From NCBI RefSeq assembly GCF_945859705.1, contig NC_079138.1, positions 7,068,001-7,132,000 of the forward strand: a stretch of DNA of 64,000 bases, given 5' to 3'. Numbering within the stretch: the stretch's first letter is position 1; every line of letters starts with the position of its first letter. Below the pieces are notes generated by a model. It was not told the DNA's origin, made no database searches, and worked only from the letters and a program-made list of their open reading frames with translations. Source of the DNA: Episyrphus balteatus. Lineage: Eukaryota; Arthropoda; Insecta; Diptera; Syrphidae. Both the position numbers and the translations under genes were made by a program. Positions 12,546 to 27,300 of this stretch are shown piece by piece.

Positions 12546-13439
12546 CTCCAGAAAAGGAACTAAGCCCCCATCAACAATAACATCAACGTGCAATAAAATT
12601 TCTTCTTAAAAAAAAAGGAGTTTTCCTATTCCTCAATTCTCTCAAAAACTAGACGGCATAGAAACGTATGGTTATCAGCGTTTGATAAGAAATCAATTTA
12701 GACAGTTGATTTTATTAGAAAATTTTGTATTGAAATCCACAGTCCCTACAAAAATTGTATTCAATGTAATTTTTTTTAACTTTTTTTCCCAAATTTTGAA
12801 TTTGAAATCGATTATTTCAAAATCTATATATCAAAAAAACTAGATTTAAAAATTAAAATAGAGTGTGAAATCCTGGCTTTTGAAAAAGGAATTATTCATA
12901 ACTGTAAGTGTTACCGTCATTTAATTTTTTTTTTTTATTCTGAGTTTTTTTTTTTAGATTTTTTTTAGAAAGTTGGGTTATCCTGGGCAAACTAACCACA
13001 GTGCAAAACCAACAATTTTTACACTGAATAAAACAAAATTATGTTTTGTGATTTTAGAACTAAGGGTGTGCCAGAGAAAAAAAATCTTGGGCTATCCTTG
13101 GGCAATCGAAACTGGCAGGTTTAAAAATAAAAAATAGCATTTGGGGGTGCCAACTTCACATAGCCATGGAAAGGCATATTCATTGTGAGCACATATCTGT
13201 AAATCAATACTTTTTTCGAGGCCTTGATCAAAATACCTGCTTCCGAATTTAAGAAAAAATAAAATGCACTACTGCTCAAGTTGCTTAAATTTTTAAGACT
13301 TTTTATATAGAAATTTTGGAAATGTAGATATACATACATATGTATGTATATAAAAACAAAAAAAAAAATAAATAAAAAAACATAAAATTCGTTTTTTAAA
13401 AGAATAAAATCTTTAATCAAATTGTCTTCCAAAACAAGT

Positions 13440-14035
13440 ATGCAGTTTTATTTGATATCTTAAGGTGCATTTTAAGAAAAAAAAATTTCAAAATCGTTAG
13501 AGCCGTTTTTAAAAAAACTAATTTTTTATATATAATTTTTTGGAAAAAAAGTTTAAAACAAAAATTGGTATGCCATTTTGTAGAAATCACTGATCAACAT
13601 CTAAAATCAAAATTTCAAAAAAACCAATGTCTCGTTTTCGAATAAGTAGTTTCAGAGTAAATCGAATTAAAAAAAAAAGCAGGTACCGTTAATAATGATT
13701 TTCAAAATAAAATTTTTTTATTGAAACATAGACCTTTTCTTTAAACTTATATTTGAATTTTTTTAAAACAATCGTTGGAGCAGTTTCCGAGATTTTTAAT
13801 TTTATTTAAATCCAAAACCCCCTCTGGAGAGTCGCCAAATAACGCTACATACCAAGTTTGATATCAATCGGTGTATCCGTTTAGGCTGTAGCTTAGTTTA
13901 CAGACAGACAGACAGGCGGAATTCCGGGACCCACTTTTTGGCATTCTCTATCATCGTTACGTCATGGAAAAATGTTATCTCAACTTTTTTGTTGTACGAA
14001 TGCATAACTTAAAGGTACATATATCGCAAGTAAAA
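13440..14035. repeat. Dispersed repeat family A, copy 1
   Basis: Shares with 24225-25055 the ordered phrases AAAATCGTTAGAGCCGTTTT, GCAGGTACCGTTAATAA, CAGACAGACAG, GGACCCACTTTTT, GCATTCTC-ATCATCGT and TATATCGCAAGTAAAA; a shorter relative is at 32780-32990. Non-coding; looks like a non-autonomous retroelement or a retrotransposon 3' end. Confidence 0.65.
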
Positions 14036-14968
14036 TTGTTTCCAACTGAAGAGGGGGTGCATCATACATACCTGGCCCCTAGTCAATAGCCTTCGGTTCA
14101 TCTTGAGCTTACCTTGTCTCAAAATTATTTAATTTTTCTAAATGAAGTAATTTCTGTTTACTCACGTGACGTCATACTGGTTTTTAAGTTAACCATAATA
14201 TGAAGAATATTCACAGTTGTATTTTAAACTCGATTGTGAACACAAAAGGAGCTTTCAAGATTGTACTGTCTTGGCACACAAGTTTAACATTTATTTGTGC
14301 TTTAAAGGTACAAAACATTTTCATTAACATTAAATTTAAGTACTAGAATAACATTAGTTCTATTATTATTTTTTTTTTACTTTTAAACAAAAACTCTGTA
14401 TAACCGACTTGACGTGCAAGCTTGTTTAATAACATTTGATTTTAATTCGATTTATTTACATTATTTATTTTCCTATTTTGTATTATTTTGTTTACATTTT
14501 GGGAACGCATTCTATTTATAACATGACAAAAAATTGTTCTACAAAATGGAAAATTAATATTATTCACACCTTTGATATTTTTTTAGTTTTGATCAAAGTT
14601 TAAGCGAATTTATTATCCTATTATTCTAAATTGTGGATTTTGTTTTCTATTGTTGTTTTCTATTGTTTTCTAGGAGAATACATGTATGATAAAAACTATG
14701 ATACAAAAAAAGTTTGAAAAATTGATTTCAGAATTATAAGAGATCTCGTGAGACTTTGATGCTCAGTCAGTAAAATTATAACAGCTGAAAAAAACAAAAA
14801 CTTTACCGAGTTTACTGTAGGTTCTATTTACTTCAATCAAGTTTTTTTTAAATTGGAATGGTATCGTTATTCCACGTTTCAAAATCCGTTCGCAAACTTG
14901 TTTAAAAAAGGATCTTAACAGGAGAGTAAGTATCTACAACTCTTTGCCGTTCAGTGAGAAACTTTTGA
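14036..14968. other. Convergent intergenic region and possible channel 3' UTR
   Basis: AT-rich, no gene. On the minus strand AATAAA hexamers occur near 14452-14470 and could end the channel mRNA, though the MITE at 14969-15135 intervenes. Confidence 0.35.
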
Positions 14969-15135
14969 AGTTATACTTCTTTTCCGGAGTTTTTACAGAG
15001 TGAAAAATTTACTTTTTCACAAGAATGTCAAAGAAATTAACTAGTGATATTAGCACCATCTAGGAGTCAAATTTGTTTGCAATATTGTGTGAACCTACAA
15101 AGTGAATTTCGGAGAATGAGAAGTGTAACTTCAAT
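14969..15135. mobile_element. Small MITE, GAAGTTATACTTCTTT termini, copy 1
   Basis: Ends GAAGTTATACTTCTTTTCCGG and GAGAAGTGTAACTTCAA are inverse of each other. The interior (ACAGAGTGAA, TTTACTTTTT, CAAGAATGTC) matches the copy at 25298-25443. Confidence 0.65.
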
Positions 15136-15355
15136 TCCTGATATTCTTAATACTCTTTTCTGACGCGTTTCTGAACTGTTTTATTCTTTTTCCAAATTTT
15201 ACGCGTTATGTTGGCCGTGAGTAAAATTTACATTTAAACGGCCATTTTGAAATTTATGAAATTTGACCAATCAGAGCCTCTGAAAATACTTATCCAGCAA
15301 TATTTTAGCTGGCTATAGTGTTAACTTTTTTTTATATATTTTACATTTGGTATAC

Positions 15356-18300
15356 TTAACATTCATCTTCACTGCCCTGCGCACAAACGACTTGTTCTTG
15401 CCACCAATCATGCACTTCGTAGACTACATTTGCTGGGTTATTAAAGGGAAGTACTTTGGCGGCGGCACTTATAGAGGCTGTTGTAGCATGTTGTTGGGAT
15501 TGATGTAGGGACTGGGTCTGGGACTGAGGTTGGGATTGCGATTGAGACTGATGATGTCCGTTTATTGTTGCAACAATGTCACTATGAGTTTGTATTTGTT
15601 GACTATTGTACTGAAAGTGATGTGGCTGATGATAAATGAAGGACCGGGAATGTTGAGCTTCATGATAAAGGTGATGATGATGATGAGTGATTATGGAAGG
15701 ATGGTGTGATGTAAAGTCGTTGAAGCTACTTTTGCTGGACGGCAGAGCAAGTGGTTTTTTGTCAATTTTCTTATTGCTCAAACAGCGCTCTTTGTCCGGC
15801 CTAGCTTGAGGATCTGAAGAAGTGGGAGCAAGAAGTTTCCTTCCAGACACACTGCCAGTTGAATCAGATCGAATTAATGTTTGTTTTTTGGTTGCTCCAG
15901 TAGATGACGCTGTTAAACGTGGTGGCTGTATTTGCTGTTGCACAGGTTGCTGTTGCTTCTGCTGTAATTGAGTTGAGGTTTGTTGCTGATCCGGCTGGTG
16001 TGACATAGACTGACTATAAATTGATGCAACTGATGGTCGCTTTTGTTCAGGTGACACAGCTGTTTCTAAATTAAGTTCTTCAGAGCTGGTTTTTGGAAGA
16101 GGAACTGTAGATTTTTCTGATGCAGCAGCAACTGTTGCAGCTGCGGTTGTTGCAACAGCTGCTGCAGCCATCGTTTCTTTGATTTTTTCTTCAGCAGCAC
16201 GCATCATAAGTTCATTTGTTGCACGCAACCCGGCTAGCAAAGAGCTCTGTTGTTTCTAAAAAAAAATTTCAGTGTTAATATTTTACTGATGTTGCACAAT
16301 TGAAGGGATAACATTTAACATACACTTGCATTTTGGGCTCGTATTTTTTTAAGGCATCCCTCGAGCCAAGTCCGTATGGTTTGCTTGGCAACTTCTTCTT
16401 CGATGATATACTCAAATTCTTCACGCGCCAAAAGTTCTTCTAGCTGAAGTGCTTTGCGTATATCGACCGATCTGTATGACAGCATGCTGGAAATGATAAT
16501 GATATGATTAGAATTCCTCGGGAAGAATTTGAATTGGCAAAAAACTACACTTACTTTATAACATCATGGAATGTAACGTCTTCTCCATTGTGTAATTTAT
16601 CTAGTTCATAACACATGTATTTAAACAACAAACGATCTTTCTGCGGATCACATTCGAGTCGTCCCTTCAAAAGACGCAAAATGAATTTCACCCTTCTTAC
16701 AGGTATTACACCTCTTTGATGTATATCAACGACATTCCAGGTATTTTGAAAATTCCGAATGTCAGCGTACGATAGCAAAGCGTCTTCTTCGTTGGAGTAA
16801 AACAGTGAAAAGTTTTCCATGATAATAGCTGTGTTAAAATACATAAATTAAAAGTCCCTGCTTTTAGCTTATATAACTTACCAACTAACAGGTTAAGGAC
16901 AATGTATGTTATGATAACATAGAACGTACAAAAATATACCAAACTAGCTGTGAAATTCCCACAATCTGTTTCCCAATAATTAAGGCCAGGCGTACAATAA
17001 GGCGGTTGAATCATACAATCGTGCATAATTTTATTCCAATCTTCACCAGTGACAATTCGAAAGAGCATTGCTACTCCAGTGACGGGTGATCCAAAATTAG
17101 CCCGGCGACCAATGCCTTCGCCGTATTTTACGGTGCCGAAAAGTATTGTTCCCGCAAGGGCATAAAAGAATACCAATAGAAACATGCCAAAAATAATAAA
17201 AAACGATTTGCATACGGACACACCAACGGTAAGCATTAACATTTTGAGTGTCGTATGTTTGCCGGTTATGGTAAAAAATCGCAGGATAACCACCATGAAT
17301 CCAATAAAATACGATAAATCGCTCTGTAAAATAAAAAATAATTACAACGGCGCAAAATTTTAAACGATTTAGTAATATGTTAAAGCCATTTTAGTAAGTT
17401 ACTAAGTTAAAAAGAAGAATTTGCTAATTCGAAACGATTTTAACTATTAACTATCTCTTAAAATTTTACTAAAGGTAAAATCTGAAAATGGCTGCTTTAA
17501 CTTTTAGTAACTTGCTTAATTCATATAAAAATCTGTCATTTTCCTCGAAAAAAATTTATTTCAATTTTGTTTGAGAGAATTAAAGTGTGTTTTTCAATTT
17601 TTCGTTTTGAAATACCTACATACATAAATAACACGGTGCGACACTGAAAGTACACCCGAGAAATAACATAGTGTAGGCTGTTCGTATGGTCGAATAATGC
17701 ATTAAAATATTTTTGTTATATTTTTGGAACCCTCCATTTTTTTTTTATTTACAAAAAACCATTTTTACAGACCTTACGATGTAATCTATCAATATTTCAG
17801 TCATTTTTCTAACAACTCTCAATATGTTATATGTTTTTGGAAAGAGGATTTCCAGACCTTTTGAATGATGTATATAAGTCTATTGTTTAAAAAAATAAGT
17901 GTAGGTTTTTATCCCACAAATCTTGAAAAAGTGATTTTTTTCCCAATTTTTTCAACTTTACCCAATTTTTTTTTGCAAAATAAAACAAACAAAAAAATTA
18001 AGTAAGGTTATATTCTGAAAGAATATACATTTAGGCACAAATTGTCGTATTTTTTTATTGAATTTGACCAAAACTGCGGAATCTATGCTATTTTTTCGTA
18101 AATAGAAAATGTGGCTTTTCATGATGTGAATTGCAAGGTGCACAATAGGGTGTTTATTATTTTAAAATAATAAGAATTTCTATGCTCCTAGGATCTTATA
18201 TGGTTGGAAATAAACTAAAAAAAATATTTTCCAAGTTTCAAGTCTCTAACTTAATTCTAACCCGTGCCGCCAAGCGGTTGAAGTTTCTTATGGGAATAAC

Positions 18301-21300
18301 ATGGGATTTCTTGGACCTTGTTCGATCAATTTTAAATTCCAGCCAAACCATTCGTTCAAAAAATTTAAAACTTTACAGACTCAAATTTAATAAGTGTAGC
18401 TATCATGTGAAAATTTTCAAATTCAATAAAATAATACGACAATTTGTGCCTAAATGTATATTCTTTCAGAATATAACCTTACTTAATTTTTTTGTTTGTT
18501 TTATTTTGCAAAAAAAATTGGGTAAAGTTGAAAAAATTGGGAAAAAATCACTTTTTCAAGATTTGTGGGATAAAAACCTACACTTTATTTGTTTAAACAA
18601 TAGACTTATATACATCATTCAAAAGGTCTGGAAATCCTCTTTCCAAAAACATATAACATATTGAGAGTTGTTAGAAAAATGACTGAAATATTGATAGATT
18701 ACATCGTAAGGTCTGTAAAAATGGTTTTTTGTAAATAAAAAAAAAATGGAGGGTTCCAAAAATATAACAAAAATATTTTAATGCATTATTCGAACAGCCT
18801 ACACTATGTTATTTCTCGGGTGTATTTTTTTTTTTTATTTTGTAGCACAGTGTAATTTTATATTAAAAAAAAAAATGATTTTGGTAATGACAGAAAGTAA
18901 TCGTGTTATTATATTAGCAAAACTTTTAGTCGGCCAAAAAGGAACTCATTTAAAATCTAATTTTTTTTTTCTTCTTACCCCTTGAATTTATATTTAATTA
19001 CAGACAAACTGAAATACTAACCCTTAAAATGGTTTGCAAAAATATCCAAACAACGCCAGCTAATGTTACCAGCAGATCATAGCGATTCCTCCTTGATTGC
19101 CAATATCCGCGAGGTGTAAATGCTATATTTTTCATAACAACTTCAATTACAAACACGAATGTTAAAACGGTACTGACAACAACAAGTCGCTCAGTGTGAA
19201 CCTCATCTTTGATCCACTAAAAAAGACATAAGTTAAAAAAAAGGGTGTTTAGACCCAATATTAATAAAAGTAATGAGCTTAAATAACCTAGTGTCAAATT
19301 CGAACAAATTACTTTTTTATTTTTTTACAAATAAACTACCAATTTGACAGCTGTCAAATTTACGTATTTTGACACTAGCTCATTATTAGTTGTTGACTCA
19401 TTGTCATTGGAGTTTGAAGAAATACATATATAAAATACTAAATACTCACAGTAATTGAGAGAAGCATACTATTTATGAGTACAACAACAGCTATGCAACG
19501 TTTAAAAATAATATGCTGTGTTATGTCATATGTAAAAGCTCGAATCTTACGACCATCGGGTCTTGGTGGTAGATGTAAGGGCTGAGCAATTTTTAGTCGC
19601 TTCTTGAGATCACACCAACGTCGTTGGTCGACTGTCAATAGAGCTGTTCCTTTGTTCTCGGAATAATTTGCAATTACAACACCAACGAACAATGTCAAAC
19701 CAATCATGCATCCAAGAAAGATATAAATATGAATATAAACAGCATGGATCTAAGGCAAAAAAAAAAAAACAATATATTAATATCTTTAAAACTTGAAAAC
19801 CTTATGTTTTAATAAAATTATTTTAATACAAACTCACCGGTCCAACAGCTTTTATCAAAACATCCCTCACATCCAGCCATCCCTTAAAAGATAACACCTC
19901 GAACAGTGTCAACATTGCATCGCCAATGTTGTCAAAGTTAAACCGTCTTGGATTAGCCCAAACCCGAGGCACTAGCATCGAGGGATATGACTCATTCAAG
20001 CCCGGTAATAACTTCATTTTCGTAACAAATACACGACGCATGAACACACCAACACAATCTCTTCGTCTTGTTATTGTTGGATCATTACATCTAGCTAAAC
20101 GTCCCCCATACAATTGTACACCGTAACTAGCAAAAATAAACATTAAAAGAATTAATAACGTCGATACCAAAAGAATTTCCTTGAAGCCTCGACAAAGCTC
20201 ATAAACCACTTTTCGCATATGCGGTACTAGTGTGAAAATTCTAAGCGGTCGAACACAGCGCAAAATCATTAAAAGCTGAGGTGCCGAATTCGAAGGTATA
20301 TTTTTTGGCATCCAACAGAGAAATGACGTCGATACAATATAAATAAAAACATCAAGAGCCGATGCTACATCTTTTATATAAGCTTTTGGTGTAAAAAACA
20401 GACCATCAGCTAGAATCTTAAGGGCTAACTCAAGACTCATAAAAATAACAAATGCATATTCAGCTATTTGTAGAGCTGGATGATCCATAACTCTATAGTT
20501 TGGTGTTTCGAACATCATCGATATGCATGAAAGTGTTGTCACAAATATCATCACCCAATCAAGGTAAGTTACGAGTCCCAGAAAATTACTTGAATAAATA
20601 AAAACACCAAAAGAGGGAGTGAGTACAACGATAAATCGTTAAACTATAAGTTAAACCTACTGTAAACTTTTATACTGAACTTTTCTCTCCTTTCCTGTAA
20701 GAGGATCCTTAAGTCGGGCGTCATAACGACCGTGAACGATTTTCTGGCAAACTTTACGAAAACGACTTTCTCTAGGTACCAAGAATAACGGTGTATCAAA
20801 GAATGGATGGTTCTCACGCAGATCTTCTTCACGTTGATTTCTTCGCATTTCAGCTTGCTGACGTTTTGCTTGCAACAATTTGATATCCAAATCATGGGGG
20901 CGTGCACGAGATGATGTAACTCGTGATGCAGCTCCAATATCACCATTTTCCATCAAATGTTCATACGTTTGTTTTAGTTTAATCGACCCTGATCGAACAC
21001 TTCTTCGAATTGAACGTGATCCAAATCTTAAATAAAAAAATCAATTAACAACTGAAATTAAAACCAGTTACATATACATACTTTTTAGGATCAACTCGCC
21101 AAGGTTTTGTATGAGTAATGGTTCCTTGGGGCTTAAGTCCGCCCTTGGCTCCCACTACGGGTAGCATTGCTGAATCACCAAGCATAAGACGTTGATTATT
21201 CGAATCACTGCCAATCCAATGAAATATTTCAAAAATACTTATAATTTTCTCTATTTTTTTAATACACTTACTTAATAATATGGGTTATGGCCAACCTGCG

Positions 21301-24300
21301 TAAGCTACTCCCAGCAGAACGAACCTTGGGAGTCTTATTCATAATCTGAACTGGTTTTTGCTTTTTAAACACAACATTCGATTCCCAACACTCGGACATT
21401 GGACGTTTGCAATTCTCAACCACACAAGAAGGATCATCGCTCTCGAGTTCCATAACAAATTGCTTCATAAAAGATTCACGCACCTTTGGCAGCGTAAAGT
21501 CATTCGGAATCTTGTGCAATATAGTCATCTGCGGTGAGTGGGGAAATTTTTCAAATATTCTCAATCGAAATGGTAGGGTTTCCTTAATTTCGGCACTTTG
21601 TTCGCGAAACTTGAGCTGTTTCAGCTTCTTTATGTCCTCATCTAATTCCAAATTATCCAAAATAACCGCCACGAACAAACTTAGCACAATGAGCGTCACA
21701 AACAAGTGATATAATATGAAATAGACTGCAACTAATGGCGTCAGAGTTTTGCTTGTACGAATCATTGTCTCGTCCATTACTTCGACCCAGGCTTCTTGTG
21801 TTAGAATTTGAAACATAGACATGAAGGCCTCGGGAAACGATTCAAATTTCGTAAAGTCACACAAAAAGCAAAATAATTGCATTGAAATACTTGAGCTAAT
21901 TATGAGTAAACACATTGTGAAGATTATAAGTGAGCCAAGTTTTTTGCCAGGCCCAAAAATCTTATACACAAAGCCCTCCAGTATTGGCGAAGCTTTTATA
22001 AGACGGACAACACGTAAAACTTGAAAATATGTAAATCCTGAGAGATAAAATATTGGGACAATGTGTAATGTTGTACCAACAGCTAACAACAATTCGAATT
22101 TATGAATTGAATGTTTATAATATCCTCGCCAGCCAAGACAATACATTTTGAAAAGAGTTTCTAAATCGAAGAAAAACGTAAACGCAATTTCGATGTAGTA
22201 ATATTTTTCATAAAACACATGCCTTGGTCGCCCGTCATGTTTGAATGTCATTGTTGCCGTTACAACACCATTGGACAGTATAACAGTCATAACTAGCATT
22301 CGGAAATAGGGAGATCGCAATATAGCGTGACATGTTTCCGGTGCCAAGCCGCCATGTTTATTATCATCGATCATTATTAACCGCCATCCGGTATCGTTTC
22401 CGCTTAAAATTTGAGATGCAGCACATTTTTGTATGTGGCCACGTGCTCCCCACATTTGTTGAAATTGCACGCGAATTTCATTGAAGGTTTCCGTAATCAC
22501 AGCTATGAAGACGTTTTTCACCAACCAAGCTAAGAAGAAAATCATTGTGCTGTAAGGGGGTACAAAAATAAACCAAAATAAGTTAATAGATTTTTTTTTA
22601 TTTACGATTTTGACATGTTAAAAGCAATATGATAAACAGAAAACAAGGTATGCTTAGACAATTTTTGATAGCTCGCTATGACGGCATCGTCATCTTAATC
22701 AGAATTAAGGTCTAACTAAATTATTAATTATTTATTATTTATTTATTATTTATTTATTATTTATTTATTATTTATTTATTATTTATTTATTATTTATTTA
22801 TTATTTATTTATTATTTATTTATTATTTATTTATTATTTATTTATTATTTATTTATTATTTATTTATTATTTATTTATTATTTATTTATTATTTATTTAT
22901 TATTTATTTATTATTTATTTATTATTTATTTATTATTTATTTATTATTTATTTATTATTTATTTATTATTTATTTATTATTTATTTATTATTTATTTATT
23001 ATTTATTTATTATTTATTTATTATTTATTTATTATTTATTTATTATTTATTTATTATTTATTTATTATTTATTTATTATTTATTTATTATTTATTTATTA
23101 TTTATTTATTATTTATTTATTATTTATTTATTATTTATTTATTATTTATTTATTATTTATTTATTATTTATTTATTATTTATTTATTATTTATTTATTAT
23201 TTATTTATTATTTATTTATTATTTATTTATTATTTATTTATTATTTATTTATTATTTATTTATTATTTATTTATTATTTATTTATTATTTATTTATTATT
23301 TATTTATTATTTATTTATTATTTATTTATTATTTATTTATTATTTATTTATTATTTATTTATTATTTATTTATTATTTATTTATTATTTATTTATTATTT
23401 ATTATTTATTTATTATTTATTTATTATTTATTATTTATTTATTATTTATTTATTATTTATTTATTATTTATTTATTATTTATTTATTATTTATTTATTAT
23501 TTATTTATTATTTATTTATTATTTATTTATTATTTATTATTTATTTATTATTTATTTATTATTTATTTATTATTTATTATTTATTTATTATTTATTTATT
23601 ATTTATTTATTTATTATTTATTTATTATTTATTTATTATTTATTTATTATTTATTTATTACTTATTTATTATTTATTTATTATTTATTTATTATTTATTT
23701 ATTATTTATTTATTATTTATTTATTATTTATTTATTATTTATTTATTATTTATTTATTATTTATTTATTATTTATTTATTATTTATTTATTATTTATTTA
23801 TTATTTATTTATTATTTATTTATTATTTATTTATTATTTATTTATTATTTATTTATTATTTATTTATTATTTATTTATTATTTATTTATTATTTATTTAT
23901 TATTTATTTATTATTTATTTATTATTTATTTATTATTTATTTATTATTTATTTATTATTTATTTATTATTTTTTTATTATTGACTCGAAAAGTGAAAAAG
24001 AACAAAAGTGAACATTTTCAAACATACTTTTGTATAGTTTTAACGAATGGAAAACTTAAATAAATTGCACGGCTGGGGTCGCACGTACTTGCTCTTATTA
24101 TAAAAGTTACTCTAATGTTAAAGTTTTTCATTGAACAAAATAAGGGAAAATTTAAAATTTGATATTTTCACGGAATTTCGTTAGTGGTGCAAAAAAAATA
24201 AAATATGTTTTTATAAATAATTAGATACCGTTTTAAATGATCTTTTACAAAAAACTAAGTATGCCATTTTATTTGTAATATAAAAAGGAATTTTGAGAAA

Positions 24301-27300
24301 AAATTTTTCGAAAATCGTTAGAGCCGTTTTTAAAAAAAAATAATTTTTTATATATAAAATTTTTCTAACATTTTTCAAAAAAAAAAAGTTGATATGCAAT
24401 TTTGAATAAATAATTAATTTACACATATAAACAAAGTTTCAAAATTTTTCACCAACTCGTTTCCAAAGCATTGATTTTTCAAAAAAAATATTGAAATATT
24501 TTTTAAAAATCCAAAAATGTGTTTTTTGAAAAATTTAAAACTTTTTTAAATAATGATTGTTTAAACGTTTCTGTATTAAAAATTTGGTCGAAATCTGTTT
24601 TGTCGTTTATGAGAAATTCATAAATCCAAAAAACAGTTCTATGGCAGGTACCGTTAATAACGGTACAAAAAATATTTTTTTTTATTATCAAAGGAGGCTC
24701 TTATCTGTAACAGTAAGCAGAAAAACTTTAATCAAAATCGTTTGAGCCGTTTATGAAATAAATCAACTTTTCTGTTTACGTTATATGACAGGTACCGTTA
24801 GTTTTGGTCCTAAAAAAAAAAACTTCAATTTGTATTCTTGGGAATCACCCAAAACTGTTAACTACCAAGTTTAAAGAAAATCGCTTCAGTAGTTTAGGCT
24901 GTAGCTCGAGGTTCTTACAGACAGACAGAATTGCCGGACCCACTTTTTTTGCATTCTCCATCATCGTAATGTCATGTAAAATTGTTATCTCGAGTTCGAT
25001 TTTTTTTACGAATCCTAAACTTGCCCTATAGAGTACCTATATCGCAAGTAAAAAATGATGCAGAAAGCTTATTTTGTGGTTTAAAAAACTATTTTTTACA
25101 AAAAGTGAAAAAAGTGGTGAATGAAGTTACGACTTTTAACAGAAGAAAAAAAAAATCCAACAGCAAACTGGATTTTCAAGCCCGGAGAATGCGATTGCGT
25201 CATTACTTTTTTCAAAATGGCGGAATGCTTTTTAAATAAGCTAATTTTTCAAGACTTCTCAAAATACTAAACAATTTATTTAAAAAGAGTCTTTTTCTAA
25301 GTTATACTTCTTTACCGGCGGCCGGCGGCGTTTGTACAGAGTGAACATTTACTTTTGACAAGAATGTCTCATAATTTTAAAACAGTTTTGTATGTATGGT
25401 GTGAACATACTAAGTGAATTTCTGTGAGAGAAGTATAACTTCAATTGATATTCCATCATCAAAAATAACATATTCTTAAAAACTCACCTAAAATAGAAAG
25501 CTGCTCTCCATGCAGGCAAAGAATCAATTGCCCTGTACATAATAAAAACCCAACCCTCTTGGGATGCAGCCTGATAAACCGTAAAAATACTCGTCGCAAT
25601 ATCTTCGAATCCATTAAATCCAATCACATAACTACTTAGAAAGTCCATTTTCATGCATTTCATTCCAGGCGGACATTGATAACCCGAATCTGGATCGATT
25701 GAACAAAATGTGTCCGGTATAGCGAGGGAATTAATTGTTAAATATCTATGCACAAAAAGAAAGGAAAAGAAAAAAGAGAAGAAAAAGAAAAACAAGCTCA
25801 GTTAAATTTCAGAAATTCCATAACGGTATAACCCCGAATCGATTTTACGGTTGTTCGTCCTCCTCGGTTGTATTTAAGACACAATGGTTTTTGAGCTCTC
25901 CGAAAAATTGAACACCAAGTAGACCATAAAGTGACATAAAGAATAGAAAGAATAAAGTAACATTGTAGATTTGTTGACTCGATCGCCTGTTTGCAAAAAT
26001 AAAATTAAAATATTAAAGTATATAACAATTAACAGAATATTCTTTTTGCTTTAATTATTAATTCATTAGAAAATATTTAAACATACTTGAAAATTTGATT
26101 TATGCGACTTTTCGGCATTGAAAATTTAAGAAAAACTCGTAGAAATCGTATCATTATTAAAGGTCTTGGAGCACGCATAATCGATAAATAAGAAAATCTA
26201 AAAAAAAAACATGAAAATAAATGGATTAATCCTATATAATAAGGTTTTTAAAGCTTTAACTCTTCTTCACTCTAAAATTAAAAGCCCAACAAAAGATTTT
26301 AAGGATCGGTATTATAATTTAGTTAAAATTCTCATTCGAACTTTTAAACTTAAATTATAAAAATATGCAAGAAATCAAACTTTTCCATTGAAAAAAATGT
26401 TACGTATACACCACAGCGTACCAATGTTTCATTGCTGATTTATTTGCAACCAAATATGCTTTTTTCCTACTTTCGGAAGCAGATCTCTTCGAATCAAAGT
26501 CTCGAAACAAATTTTGGTTTGCAGATATGAGTTCACAATGAACAGGCCTATGCTTCGGGTAAAAAATTACAAATCAGTTTTTTCCGGATTTTCGAGAAAA
26601 AATAAAAATTGACATTTTCAAAAAATATCCTTCAAAAGAAATGTTTCTTTAAACTCTATTATTATTATTTATTATTAACTTCTTTATTTAACAATTTGAA
26701 TTTCATTTACAAAACTCTTTAAACTCTATTTATAACTGAAAACCGAAAGTTTCTTGGGACGCGACTTCTGGTTTCTGAGCTATTTGCAAACAAACAAGTG
26801 TTTTTTACATTTTCAGGCCAAAGTCTCGAAGCAAGTTTTGATTGCAATGAGCAGGCCTTTACATTTTGGTTAAAAAAAAATTACAAATCTATATTTAAGA
26901 TCTATCGAAAGGCCTCTTTAAGCTCTCTTCATAACTTAAAACCAAAAGTTTCATAGACGACTAGTTGCTGAATTATTTGCAATTGAATTTTTTTTTTCCT
27001 TCGGAGACACATTTTCTGTTTTTGTTCGAAGGCACATAACTTGGAACCAAAGTCTCCAAACAAGTTTTAGTTTAGAGTTACACACATTTGAATTCGTCGG
27101 CGACGATATTGTGAATTATAGTGTGTGGGTTTGTTTGTTTGTTATTTTTTTAATTACCAAGTATTAAATAAATTCTGTTTGTTTACCCATCTGGTTTTTT
27201 TAAGCGTTCACTTAAATAATATTAAAAGAAGTATAACTTCTAACTCATGTTTCATGTGTGTGAAAAATTAAAAGCACTTTCAACTCTACATATGTGCCTA

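Larger units (their letters stand above)
10740..12900. repeat. Degenerate long inverted repeat flanking a nested element
   Basis: About 280 bp on the left (from CCTTTTCCAAAAG near 10747 to the CTATGCC near 10990) recurs in diverged inverse form at about 12650-12890 (GGCATAGAAACG to CTTTTGAAAAAGG). The element at 11100-12274 lies between, so an old fold-back element was probably split by a later insertion. Confidence 0.55.

Noticed and set aside
18182..18664. 160-codon frame in the channel intron
   Set aside because: It overlaps the centre and right arm of the fold-back element; the same sequence is frame-broken in the left arm.
22716..23980. CRISPR-like array
   Set aside because: Units are contiguous 11-mers without unique spacers, in a eukaryotic intron.
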